Positions 53,836-63,639 of a stretch of DNA of 64,000 nt are shown here, in pieces. The notes beneath the pieces were generated by a model. That model had not been told where the DNA came from. It made no database searches and saw only the letters and a program-made list of their open reading frames with translations. This DNA is from Archegozetes longisetosus (Eukaryota; Arthropoda; Arachnida; Sarcoptiformes; Trhypochthoniidae): contig JAEMBT020000018.1 in the NCBI GenBank assembly GCA_018873245.2, forward strand, positions 26,001-90,000. The letters run 5' to 3'. The translations under genes and the position numbers were made by a program. Position 1 is the stretch's first letter, and every line of letters starts with the position of its first letter.

Positions 53836-54455
53836 GGAACTCATTCATTTTCCACGATCCCATTATCCCGAAACTCATTTTCCCGAAAATGGTCTAAATG
53901 AGTTCGAATAGGTATAATTCAATAACTTTCGAGTTTTTCGACTACCAATGGTCAAAATCACGATATAATTTTTTGAATTTGTGGCTTCGTCAAAATTAAA
54001 ATGTGAGCGAAGCTTAAAAATTTGTCCGTAGATCGTCTCAGATTTCAATACTGATCATTATTATAGATCAAAATTATAAAACAGAAAAAAAACAAAAAAA
54101 ATTTAATCAATGTAAATATGTTCAATTTCCATCACGTTTAAGTGATGGTCCTATAGTACTTCCTATAGCTGTTGAGACCCGAAGGTCTAAACCATTATTA
54201 AAAGAGAGAAATACACTTAGATTCCAAATAGAAACTCAAATTCCCTAAGGAACTCCGAATTTCTACATATAACCCTTAGGTTCCACATAAAATCTCGAAG
54301 TTCCCTTAGGTCATTGTAAAACTCGAAAGTTATTGAAATGTATCTATTCGAGCTCATTTTGACTATTTTCGGGATAATGAGTTTCGGGAAAACAAGTTTT
54401 ATGGAAAATGAGATTTGGGATTTTGAGATTCGGGAAAATGAATGAGTTTCAATCT
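53836..54455. mobile_element. MITE with ~105-bp inverted arms
   Basis: ctcattcattttcc ... ttatcccgaaactcatt ... ataactttcgagtttt (53836-53940) returns inverted at 54311-54455. The interior is AT-rich; the minus-strand frame inside is composed of the repeat and is not a gene. Confidence 0.55.
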
Positions 54456-54679
54456 CTTCTATCTCTAACTTTAGCATTATATTTAGTAGAGTCCGAAACA
54501 TTGAGTCTGTGCCAACTATGTTAAATATAATCTCATTAAAAATCGATTTAAAAATCAAGTTTTAAAATTATTTTTAAACGAAATTTTAAACTACGTTCTA
54601 AGTAGAGTTTTCAACTAATACAATTTAAATTAATATAACTTTCAAGCAATTCAGACTGTTCAATATTTAACCTCAAATG

Positions 54680-55077
54680 AAATTTTCGAATTTTCAAGTT
54701 ATGGCAGAAGCAGGTTTTTTCTATCGTCTTCTAAATGATCATGTTCAATGTGCTTTGTCGACGTCCCATTGGTGGATGGAATAACGAATTAAACCCACCT
54801 GAAGTTCATTGAGAAATATTTCGAAACTGACAATAAATTCAGCAAACTATCTAGTAATGTTTATATAATAGCACAATTTGAAAATAAACGTCGAGAATCC
54901 AGAAATCTAATTGGTTTGGAAAGAAGCCTAATGTGCAATATCAGTTATGATAACGAAATTTCTGTTAGATTCAGTTGTAAACATGTTGTGGCATGTGAAA
55001 GTTGCTCTCTTAAACTTATTCATTGCTCTATTTGTCGCTATGCGATAAAGAGGCGTTACGATGTAATTTTGAGCTAA
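54680..55077 (+). pseudogene. Second IAP: BIR remnant plus RING, broken
   Basis: FQVMAEAGFFYRLLNDHVQC matches the middle of a BIR domain, but the CxxC partner reads as Ser-x-Ser and a stop follows at ~54790, so the H/C ligands are lost. From ~54928 a clean frame gives the C-terminal RING: CNISYDNEISVRFSCKHVVA, then CESCSLK, HCSICRYAIKRRY and VILS to TAA. The second RING Cys is Ser (CNIS). The RING is close to the first IAP (DREVSVRYNCKHIVTC), so the two derive from one family. A Polinton-like ATPase fragment follows 48 bp downstream, as at the first locus. Confidence 0.65.
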
Positions 55078-55124
55078 TAAAGCTTATCTAGAATTTTACA
55101 AACTATCTCATTTATTATTTGAAG

Positions 55125-55320
55125 ATGAACGAAAGCACAAATTCGAAATTTCTTAAATGTAGACATCCTATTACATGTATTGTTCCAGAGCCAAGCTTTA
55201 GCGGAAAGACGATCTTTGTAAGAATAATCAGGAATCATGTTTCGGAATTGATGTTAAAGATGAATTAAAAGTAATATGATGCTATGGATAATACCATAAT
55301 TTATACAAAGAATCAATAAG
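55125..55320 (+). pseudogene. Second IAP-linked packaging ATPase fragment
   Basis: The ATG 55125 frame has KFLKCRHPITCIVPEPSFSG and KTIFVRIIRN, a Walker A of the form EPSFSGKT in the same HPxTCIV context as 16550-16464. After a frame slip near 55240, ELKVI*CYG*YHNLYKESIS matches the next conserved block (WCYGxxxxLY). Walker B is not found. It is too short and too broken to act, but the start codon, P-loop and spacing behind the IAP are conserved between the two loci. Confidence 0.55.
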
Positions 55321-55432
55321 TGATGATGTTCGATGAGAGCAATGATAATCGGAGTCAGTGTCATTGTATTTGTGGTGCAGTCTACGGTTTTGACACCAGG
55401 CAAGTAATGTGTTCTGATACGATTATGATGGG
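55318..55432. repeat. Diverged repeat shared with 62985-63072
   Basis: gtcagtgtcattgtatttgt, then acaccag and gtgttctgatac, match at both loci (same strand). In one frame both encode CHCIC followed by YG and CSDT, hinting at a shared protein-coding origin. Confidence 0.4.
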
Positions 55433-55873
55433 ATAACATTTAATGTCATTTTTCTTTCCAATTTTAAACTTAAAAGCTCGTCAGAGCTAACGGACCAATT
55501 CAAGAGAAGTATATTTGGGACAATCGAAAGCTTTAATAACAAAACAAGATCAATTAGAGATCCAGATTGCATCTACAATAGTACATCACAACACATTACA
55601 GATTTAGTTCCAAGAGTATCCGAGAGTATTATCTTTAGCTACAATGATAAAATGATTCAAATAGCTTCATTAGTTTATGGGTTTTCTTGTTTCAGATATT
55701 CATTAAATAATGTATTAGTAGCACTCATGTTATTTGCTTGCATATTCTTAGGCCAAACATATTGTTTATGTGAGTTAACTTTTTATTATGTATCCACATC
55801 ATCACTACTCATGCTATTGAGCGATGTGAATAGTATCACGGAAAGAGCTGCAAAACATTCCTTACAATATTGA
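55418..55873 (+). CDS. Uninterrupted 151-codon frame encoding a membrane-type protein; probable exon
   Basis: The frame is open from after a TGA (55415-55417) to TGA 55871-55873 and lacks an ATG until residue 79 (55652), so an upstream exon or lost start is likely. The first half is polar (SSSELTDQFKRSIFGTIESF, RDPDCIYNSTSQH). The second half has two or three hydrophobic segments (IQIASLVYGFSCF, NVLVALMLFACIFLGQTYCL, LTFYYVSTSSLLMLL), then a polar end SDVNSITERAAKHSLQY. An open frame this long is unusual in such AT-rich DNA. A chemoreceptor-like C-terminal exon is possible but unproven. Confidence 0.35.
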   Translation, partial: YDYDGITFNVIFLSNFKLKSSSELTDQFKRSIFGTIESFNNKTRSIRDPDCIYNSTSQHITDLVPRVSESIIFSYNDKMIQIASLVYGFSCFRYSLNNVLVALMLFACIFLGQTYCLCELTFYYVSTSSLLMLLSDVNSITERAAKHSLQY

Positions 55874-57000
55874 GAATAAATGTAATTGTGAAATAAATCT
55901 CTCATTTTATGAATTAATTGAGTATATATTTTGAAAATTTTCTCAGAACAGTAAAATTCGACTAAATTAACAATGATATGAAAACTGATAGTCATTGAAA
56001 AATGTATTTGATTGACTGAACCATCAATAAAATCCAATTTCCAACAGAGTATGAATTGAGATCAGCGATGCATAAGTTTCAATCTTTCCATACCATAAAA
56101 CTTGAAAGAATAAAAAGATGAAATCTGAACAAATAAGAGATGAATAAAAAATATAAAAATCTGATATACTTGTTAAATTTTTGAAGTTTTAAAATAAATG
56201 TACTTTATATTAAATTCAATGGTACTTTAATTATTAAGAATACATTTCCATTCTCGATAAGATATACCTAAAACATGCGTTATTTTAATTAAAAAAGAAT
56301 ATTTCTTAATGAGGATTATAATCCGACCATTCAATCTCTTGACATAATCATGATTATCATCGATATTAGAAATAAATCGAAATGACCAAATATAGCAGTC
56401 ACATGTGTCAACTTGACGCCCAAATCCAAGCTGTATCAATGAAGACGCCAACTGTCGAACATGCTTGCTCATCAAACCATTTCTCTCTGCTTCTTCTCAA
56501 ATCAGATGATTATATAACAAAATTATAACGTTCAAACTTTAATAATTTACAAAATTGCTAAAAATATATGAGAAGCAACAAAATGATGAATCTAAATAAA
56601 TAAATAAGAGATGAATAAAAATTAAAGAATAAGGAATAAAAAACTGATATTGTTAAAATTTTAGAAGTGTTAGATTTTTATTCCTATATATATTTTCATG
56701 CTTTCAAATATACAGATGAACTCTTCTTATATTTCCAACAAAATAAGGTTTTTTTTATCATTCAATATAATAATTAGTGGTGAGTTACGAATTATAATTA
56801 TGAACCATAACCATGAATAATAGTTGAATACTAGTTATGAACACTAATTCGAATACTAATTACGAATAATAATTATGAATAATAATTATGAGTACTAATT
56901 GTTAATAATATTGATTAAAAATTTTCTGAGTTAACCAATTTGAACATGGAACACATAAGTCGTGGCATGAAATGGAACATTTAGTAGTCTTGTCGAAAAT
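55874..57000. other. AT-rich interval with degenerate attatgaataata minisatellite
   Basis: No gene identified. At 56765-56915 the motif attatgaataata/ctaattatgaat recurs about ten times. A similar but shorter run is at 29259-29325. Confidence 0.4.
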
Positions 57001-57008
57001 ATATAAAA

Positions 57009-57345
57009 TTAAAATTTCATTCGATTCATACTGATCCATAATAGATGGGTTCTCTCAAAACATGTTACTTTGAGTGGATTGCATGAACGGCGGCGTGTTT
57101 CATTCACACACTTCAATCTCCAATCAATTTTCATTTTAGCATTATTTGTTGTTATCGTTGTAGATGAACACTTTGTACATCGGGTATAAATGGCAGCATA
57201 ATCTCTGTTTGGAATGAGTTTAAACCACTCTAAGAATCCACTTACAGATTCTTCATCTGAGAAATTATTTAGCTTAAGTCTTAAGTCATCAAATTTTGAA
57301 TGTTGATTTACTATTATCTGGTTAAATATTAATATAATTACTCTG
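57009..57345 (-). pseudogene. ISXO2/Merlin-type transposase N-terminal fragment
   Basis: The minus-strand frame includes GFLEWFKLIPNRDYA and TRCTKCSSTT (CxxC), then DWRLKCVNETRRRSCNPLKV and CFERTHLLWISMN. This is the zinc-binding N-terminal domain of ISXO2-like transposases, in which a CxxC, a WxC and a 'TWFExSHL' stretch precede the DDE core. The core is absent. It may complement the N-terminally truncated copy at 15017-15715, but the two are far apart. Confidence 0.5.
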
Positions 57346-57431
57346 CAAAAGGAAGTGTATAGTAGAAAAATTTGGCAGAAATTTGGACAAATATTAGATA
57401 TCTTTTTTGTTGTCATTCCAATTTCTAACAC

Positions 57432-58340
57432 TAAACATTGTACTCTCGCGTTGTTATAAACGGGATAGTGCTGGGACCCGAAGGTAATCTTTACTCGAAA
57501 TTAACCACTTCTGGTCACTCCAGCTAGGCTTGTATCTCGATCCAACAATGAGGAGTCAATCTGACTATGAGCACGTTTAGTGTATTTCGTGTAAATTGAT
57601 GCATGTGGAATATAGGAATTATAGTGTTTATAGAATAAAAACTTGTGGTATTTAGCATTTAAAGTGAAATTTTTAATTTAGGTTAAATTTATTTCTAATA
57701 TACCTTAACAAATAAAAAAAAAATAGTTGAACTTATACTTAGAGTGAAACCATTGGAAGTCAAATTCACAAAAAATCAAAACGTGTTGATGTATAGTGAA
57801 CAAGTAAACATGAGAAAACTAGACATAAATTATGTTCTAGTTACAATTGGAATATCGAAATTTTGTAATTCATAATTTCGCTTACAGCAAGAATTTTGGA
57901 ATTTTTTTGCATATTGTTAAGCACTTTGTTTAGAGGAAAATTTATAAAAATTTTGGTGGCTGTGGCTTAAAATTATTTTGATGGATGGACTTTCATTTTT
58001 CTTATGTATCTGTTTTGGTAATATTGTAAAGATTTATTCTGAATTTTGTCTTCACAACAATTAAATATCGAAAGGGATGAAGATTTCTCAGAAATAGATT
58101 TTATCTTGAATTTAAAATTACAAAAAATAATAAAATGAAAGTTTTAGAGTGTGTCTAAAATTAGCATAACACTTGTGTAAAATCAAATCGATACTTAATA
58201 ATGAAGATTTCATCAATCAATTGTTTATTATGTTTCGAAATTGTAAAATCAAGACCAAGTCGAACGATATGAATACTGATGATTACGTGAGTGAAAATTT
58301 GCCTCATTCATTTTTAAATGAATACGAATAGATCGAAACT
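57432..58340. other. AT-rich interval, no gene seen
   Basis: Nothing supportable. The only notable string is tgctgggacccgaaggt near 57469. Confidence 0.3.
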
Positions 58341-58345
58341 GACTG

Positions 58346-58664
58346 ATGGCAGTTGTTTCTCAATGCAATCGCAATTACTTTATTGGCAGTCAAAAATTCT
58401 CAGATTCATTAAGACTTGTTACATTAGTCACTCTTCTTAGAAATCCGAAGGAACTCAAAATTTACCGAATGGCTATAGATCATGAATATGGTATGAATGA
58501 CATCTTCCTCAAATGTTGTGTTGCTATTTCTTTGTAAGTAAATCTTTTTAATTATATAAGTAACAAATTTTTTCAACTTTAGCCGAAGTTTAGAATCACA
58601 AACAACTATTACATTGAGCTTTACTAAAGATACTCGCGTTTCCGAGTTTAAAGCCAATTGCTAA
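58346..58664 (+). CDS. Two-exon 89-aa gene of unknown function
   Basis: An in-frame TGA lies two codons before ATG 58346. Exon 1 runs to 58533, the intron is 58534-58582 (49 bp, GTAAGT donor, tttttcaactttAG acceptor), and exon 2 ends at TAA 58662-58664. The phase matches (TT|C), giving ...KCCVAISFRSLESQTTIT, then LSFTKDTRVSEFKANC. The protein has a basic/hydrophobic first half (LRLVTLVTLLRNPKELKIYR). No family recognised. A second, damaged copy of exon 2 lies at 58880-58965. The intron is very short, as in the other predicted genes here. Confidence 0.45.
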
Positions 58665-59041
58665 GGTTTTAGCGGTGGTCTCATTTATTAATTTTCATTA
58701 TGATTTAATTCAATTTTGGAATCATTGTATTTTTAGAGTATTTCAAAGCGTTCATATTCTTAAAAATAACCTGACATTTGCTGCATTTGAGGAAAAGAAA
58801 ATTTTCTAGGCAATTGTGCTACTTATAGAGGACTAACCAAATAACCAATTCTCAATTCAGTAAAACATTCAACTTTAGCCGAAGATTATGATCACAAACC
58901 AACTGTTATATTCAGCTTTACTAAAGATACTCGCGTTTCCGAGTTTTAAACCAATTGATAAGGTTCTAGCGGTTTTAGGCAATTGTATTACTTATAGAAG
59001 ACTAACTAAATAATCAATTCTCAATTCAGTAAAACATTCAA
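58565..59041 (+). repeat. Tandem duplication including exon 2 of the preceding gene
   Basis: ttcaactttagccgaag ... actcgcgtttccgagttt recurs at 58868-58965 with a frame-stopping change. The block aggcaattgtgctacttata ... tcagtaaaacattcaa occurs at 58807-58872 and 58976-59041. The order is thus exon, spacer, B, exon', B'. Confidence 0.55.
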
Positions 59042-59044
59042 ATC

Positions 59045-60140
59045 TCTGGCACTTTTAGTCAACTATTATTTTAAACTAAAACTATTAAATAGAAAGAGGA
59101 AAAGTTCCATGTAGTTCCTGCTCAAGAAGTAGAAAATATCAATGTGGAAGTAGCCTACTTGGACAGTAGCCTAGAGTAAGACGTCACTAATACTCTAAAT
59201 CATAGTTTTACCACATACATTAAAATTATGTAAAATACAATAAAGCTTTTCGCAATTAATGTGTCGTTTTTATCGAACGTGTAGTCAATATCTTAGAAAA
59301 TAATCCATAATATAAAATACCCAGTAATACCTACAGAAATAGTGAATAAAAATAGAAGCAACCATACCCTTTGTAGCATCAAGTGAAGTTAAAGCCAAGA
59401 CGATAATGAATGTATTAAAGTTGATCTCTAAACATAAATACTAAAACTGCTCGAAATAGAAATTAACCGAATAATCAGAATCATAGAAGCTGTCCGTGAT
59501 GGAATATTAATTCATATTTTTCCACTTATATTCTTAATTATTGTTATTTTAGTTTTACTTATATTTTTATTCTATTTTAATTCAATTTAATTAAATTTTT
59601 ATTTTTATTTGTACAGATTTCTCTTATCATTTCTTCCAAGTTTTATAGTGTAACAAATAGCAAATATTAGATAGGATATTAGACCTTATAATGCATTATA
59701 CTATTATAAGGACCACAACAAAAGATGATTGTATTAGACTATTAAATATGATTATATGCGAAATGCCTCTAATCAAGAGCTTCAGTGATCAGTATCTTCT
59801 CTCAAGCCTCGTGCAGATGACTCGTCGTTGACGCTTTTTATGATTTAAATGATAATTACTCTGCTCTGATCTGTTCTCAATCTGAAGACGAACCACACTT
59901 TCTCATCAAACAATGGCTTCTGATGTACAGAAATTTTCAAAAGAGTGATACATTGCAATATTAGTAATCCATCTGATAAAAATTTTATGAACTTTTTGTT
60001 AACTTTATATTCATTGAACTCACGATTTTTTCAATGAAAAATTTGTCTAAAATGAAACTATTAGTTGTTGAGACCTTGCATTTGTTTATTAATATCAAAG
60101 CATGCTTTCGTATAAGTTTAGTTAAAAAATTATTTAATAA
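59045..60140. other. AT-rich interval, no gene seen
   Basis: No supportable coding region before the transposase start. A taattattattt-type stretch lies at 59530-59600. Confidence 0.3.
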
Positions 60141-60141
60141 A

Positions 60142-61178
60142 ATGGATTTTTTGGATCAAATTGATTGGAGACGCGGCCAACCACTTCACGAGATTGAAAG
60201 GTATTTGATTGCATTTTTTCTTGGGGCTAATTATACGGCTAAAGAGATAGCTTTCGCACTTTCAAGAAGTGTGAATTGCATAAGAAAATGGATAAATAGA
60301 TATGAGAGGACAGGAATGATGGCAACTTTGCGTAAAACTGGGCGCCCGCGAAGCACGACTGCTGATCAAGATTTTGATATATTGCTCGCTGCTATCGAAA
60401 ATCCTTTCCGTAGATTAAATGATATTAAAGAATATTTGCACAGTTTTCTAAGTAGACCAACAATAAGTCGTCGTCTTTTAGAGAATACATTTTTTGCATG
60501 TGTTGCGAGAAAAAAGGATTCCTGAGTGCTGGACATCGAGCTCATAGACTAGAACTCGCTGAAAATCATATAAACTTTGATCAATGGCATAGAACCATAT
60601 TTGTTGACGAGAGCACTTTTCAAACAGGTTCTACTGACCGCACACTAGTTCGGCGGCCCATTAGAACTGCATTTGATGAGTGCTATATCAAAACTGTAGC
60701 AAATTCTGGTCGTAGGTCTGTGTTAGTTTTTGGTCTAATGAGTGCTAATGGTTTGGGACCTCTTGTTAGAATCAATGGCCGTTTTGATAGTGAGATATCT
60801 TCAAATATTAGATGAGACTGTTTTGCCTTATATTAAAGATGAGTTTGAAGATGGGAACGTTTTTTACTATCAGGATAACTCACCGGTTCATAGAGCAGGA
60901 ATTGTAAGAAATTGGTTCAATCAAAACTTTACTCCCAATCAACTAATCCCTACACCCGCAAAGTCGCCTGATATTAATCCAATTGAAAATGCATGGGGTC
61001 GTCAAAAATTAGAGTTTCAGAAACTGGAGTTTACGCGGATGAAGATGATCTATGGTTAGCCATTAGTGAAGCATAGCTTGAGATGCAGGGAACTTATAAT
61101 TGTCAAAACGTGGTCAACTCTATCCCTAATAGACTTCAACAAATTATTGATTGTAATGGTGGTCATACAAAATATTAG
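60142..61178 (+). pseudogene. Tc1-like transposase with DD36E spacing, broken by frameshifts
   Basis: It starts MDFLDQIDWRRGQPLHEIER at 60142. A double helix-turn-helix region contains KEIAFALSRSVNCIRKWINR and a GRPRSTT linker. First Asp: IFVDESTFQTG (~60605). Second: YYQDNSPVHRAGIVRNWF (~60880). Glu: SPDINPIENAWG (~60988). Thirty-six residues separate the last two, so DD36E rather than the DD34E of the 4034 element. The end NRLQQIIDCNGGHTKY to TAG 61176-61178 matches the usual Tc1 C-terminus. Frame changes near 60510, 60800 and 61030 and a stop near 61076 inactivate it. I did not find its terminal inverted repeats by eye. Confidence 0.8.
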
Positions 61179-61379
61179 GACTTATTAATCATTTACACTC
61201 TTAATTTCAATGAATAATTTTTTTTGCAAAATCTTAAATAAAGATAAGATAAGAAGCATTAGCTTTAATATTAATAGTTCAAAAGTATCACTCATTTGAA
61301 AATTTCTGTACTATAATGCGAAGTATTTCATCGATAATCTTGATTTCAATGACTCAGGACAGGAGTAAAGATTTTATGG

Positions 61380-62444
61380 TTGAACTAGACTTTACGTGGC
61401 CAGAGATTTTCGACATAAACTTTGTATATAAATAATCTATAGCTCAGGCTGGTTTTAAATATATAAATTTTATTCACCGCAAATGACCAGAACACCGGTA
61501 AAAGTATTCCCGAAAAATCGACTAGACTTTACGTGGCCACAGATTTTCAACATGAGCTTTATATATAAATAAACTACAACTCAAGCTGAGTAAATATAAA
61601 ATTTATTCGACACTTGTAAATATGAAAGTTGGGCTAGGTGCCCAACTTTTGACTAAACTTGTATTAAATAGCTCCTGATTTCAGACATTTAAATTTAAAA
61701 GTTGGGCAATACGCCGGAATTTTTTGCCCAACTCATTAAACATTTGAGATTTCAAAATTTTTTAATTTGATAGCGGTAACTCATTGTTTTCACTTTTGAT
61801 TTGTTCGACATTTCAGTAATTTTTTGCAGAAATTATCTGTGATATTGTGATAATTTCTGCAAAAAATTACTGAAATGTCGAACAAATCAAAAGTGAAGAC
61901 TAAACTTAATGAGTTACCGCTATCAAAGAAAGTAGAATTGATTAATTATCTCAAGAGTGGTACCTCAGAAAGAGATGCAGTAGAAAAGTTTAATGTAAGT
62001 AAAGGAACAGTGTATAACATAAAAAAGCGTTCATCTGAATATTTGGATAATTTTAATGAAAATGCGCCGAATTATAAGTATAAAAAATTGAAATCGACAG
62101 ACAATGAAGAGATTAATAAATACATTAATTAAAAAATTTTGAAGCTTCTTTTCAAAAGTTGGGCACCTTTATGAGTTGGGCACTAAAATTCCGCCCGTAG
62201 TTGCCCAACTTTTAAAGGTTTCAGTGTGTCTGAAATCAGCCTAAGCTATAGTCTATTTATATACAAAGTTTATGTCGAAAATCTCTGGCCACGTTGTCTA
62301 GCCGATTTTTTCGGGAATATTTTTACCAATGTTCTGATCATTTGCGGTGAATAAATTTTATATGTTTGAACTCAGCTTGAGTTGTAGTTTATTTATATAT
62401 AAAGCTCATGTTGAAAATCTGTGGCCACGTAAAGTCTAGTTCAA
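61380..62444. mobile_element. Nested palindromic element (two element types inside one another)
   Basis: The outer arms 61380-61610 and 62238-62444 are inverted copies starting ttgaactagactttacgtgg. Each arm contains the ctagac...gtggccasagattttc motif twice. Inside, 61675-61742 and 62158-62236 form a second inverted pair (tgatttcagaca ... aaaagttgggca). The centre, 61775-61910, is a third near-perfect palindrome with ~68-bp arms and an 11-bp loop. A Tigger-type HTH ORF begins in the inner right arm. Confidence 0.7.
61875..62132 (+). pseudogene. pogo/Tigger-type HTH fragment
   Basis: 85 codons starting at ATG 61875: MSNKSKVKTKLNELPLSKKV, then ELINYLKSGTSERDAVEKFN and VSKGTVYNIKKR. The pattern is the same CENP-B/Psq N-terminal helix-turn-helix as 1476-1703. 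The DDE domain is missing and the frame ends at TAA. Its first ~30 bp are also present inverted at the other side of the central palindrome. It lies between terminal repeats, so it is a relic of the element's transposase or a stand-alone DNA-binding peptide. Confidence 0.55.
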
Positions 62445-62596
62445 TCGATTTTATTATCATTAATATATTATTCAAATTAAGAAATTCTCTCAAAGATATT
62501 GAAGATTGAGTCTTTTGTTGACTTCGACGAACAGCTTAACGATATCACCAGGTTTTCAATTTTTACTGTTTTATTGATAATTAAATCTCTTTAAAA

Positions 62597-62731
62597 TGAC
62601 ATCTGTCAACATTCAGAAAATTGAAAGTATCTCAAAGAAGTGCCCAAATAAACTTTTTCATCACAAATACAATGATACTGACACCGAGCTCATACCTCTA
62701 ATTAAGCATTCTTTTCCTCTCATTGAGGCTG
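62597..62731 (+). CDS. Short ORF, possible exon (unknown)
   Basis: ATG 62597 opens 44 codons with balanced composition (MTSVNIQKIESISKKCPNKL, then HHKYNDTDTELIPLIKHSF) to a TAG just left of the inverted repeat around the microsatellite. It has no match to a known family. It might continue by splicing into the Asp/Asn-rich frame at 62760-62945, but no clear splice sites support this. Confidence 0.2.
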
Positions 62732-62801
62732 ACTTTTAGCTAATAAAAATGCGAAGGTCATCACAAAAGTAAAATCGATTGATTGTAGTGATATCGCCAA
62801 A

Positions 62802-62891
<90 letters not shown>

Positions 62892-62963
62892 AACAACAAC
62901 ATTAAAGGCACTTCCTTTTGTGATGAATTTTGCATTTTTCTTAACTAAAAGTCAACCACAATG
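62723..62963. repeat. (GAC)n(AAC)n microsatellite inside an inverted repeat
   Basis: About 18 GAC followed by 14 AAC triplets (62805-62902). The flanks tgacttttagctaataaaaa (62730) and its inverted counterpart (tttttcttaactaaaagtca, 62934-62953) pair over ~48 bp. In one frame it encodes Asp-rich then Asn-rich sequence followed by IKGTSFCDEFCIFLN. Confidence 0.7.
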
Positions 62964-62984
62964 GAAGGAAAAGAACGCTTAATG

Positions 62985-63072
62985 ATAACTATGAGATCGG
63001 TGTCAGTGTCATTGTATTTGTGGTGTAATCTATGGTCTCGACATCAGCCTAGTATTGTGTTCTGATACAAAG
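62985..63072. repeat. Second copy of the 55318-55432 repeat
   Basis: gtcagtgtcattgtatttgt and gtgttctgatac are shared with 55340-55420. Downstream, the frame stays open through CSDTKPYVEDTRVVFVAILL. Confidence 0.4.
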
Positions 63073-63359
63073 CCGTATGTTGAGGACACAAGAGTAGTCT
63101 TTGTGGCTATTTTGCTTCTCAACAACGATGTGAAAAATGTCTGTGAACTCCTGCTGATGTACCGATTCCACAAAATAAGTGCCAGAAAAATTTGAATAAA
63201 ACTGTTGACCATTTGGCAGATGTTATCAATAGATAAAAATCATAGAACACTATGATATGATTATAGACATTATAAATACGTTTTTCAAATGATTTCCTTT
63301 TTGAAATATGTTTCTGTTTTTTCTCTTCTTTCCTTCTTACCTTATTTTGATTATAAATT

Positions 63360-63626
63360 TCAAATTCTTTTATGAAGTCTTCGCAAATGATTCGCTAAAC
63401 TTTTTATGTTCTTACCTTTGATTTCAACCTTACAGTCACTTACAGTACATTTCGATTTATACGACTCTGCGTTATATTTAAAATATACATGAATTGATTT
63501 TTCTGAATGCCTTCCAGTTAATCGTCTTTTTGCTGTTTCTGAGCTTTGGGATCTACTCATTTGTAAATAAAACGCATTTTCACTTTGGCTCAAATCAGTA
63601 TCATTTGAAATATTTACAATTTCAGA
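63360..63626 (-). CDS. Zinc-finger (BED-like) ORF or transposase N-terminus
   Basis: The minus-strand frame is open from about 63626 to TAA-type stop at 63360 (~88 codons, no early ATG in frame). Ser-rich start, then HVYFKYNAESYKSKCTVSDC and KSLANHLRRLHKRI. A CX4C ... HX4H pair with an aromatic residue upstream is like BED-type fingers at the start of hAT transposases and host proteins. No catalytic region follows. It may be a first exon whose partner lies outside this window. Confidence 0.4.
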   Translation of the reverse strand, partial: SEIVNISNDTDLSQSENAFYLQMSRSQSSETAKRRLTGRHSEKSIHVYFKYNAESYKSKCTVSDCKVEIKGKNIKSLANHLRRLHKRI

Positions 63627-63639
63627 CCTTTCTAATAAA

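Noticed and set aside
54217..54558. 113-codon minus-strand ORF
   Set aside because: Built largely from the right arm of an inverted-repeat MITE; low-complexity Ile/Phe/Glu composition.
62779..62982. Poly-Thr (plus) and poly-Leu/Ser (minus) proteins
   Set aside because: Both are frame images of a GAC/AAC microsatellite.
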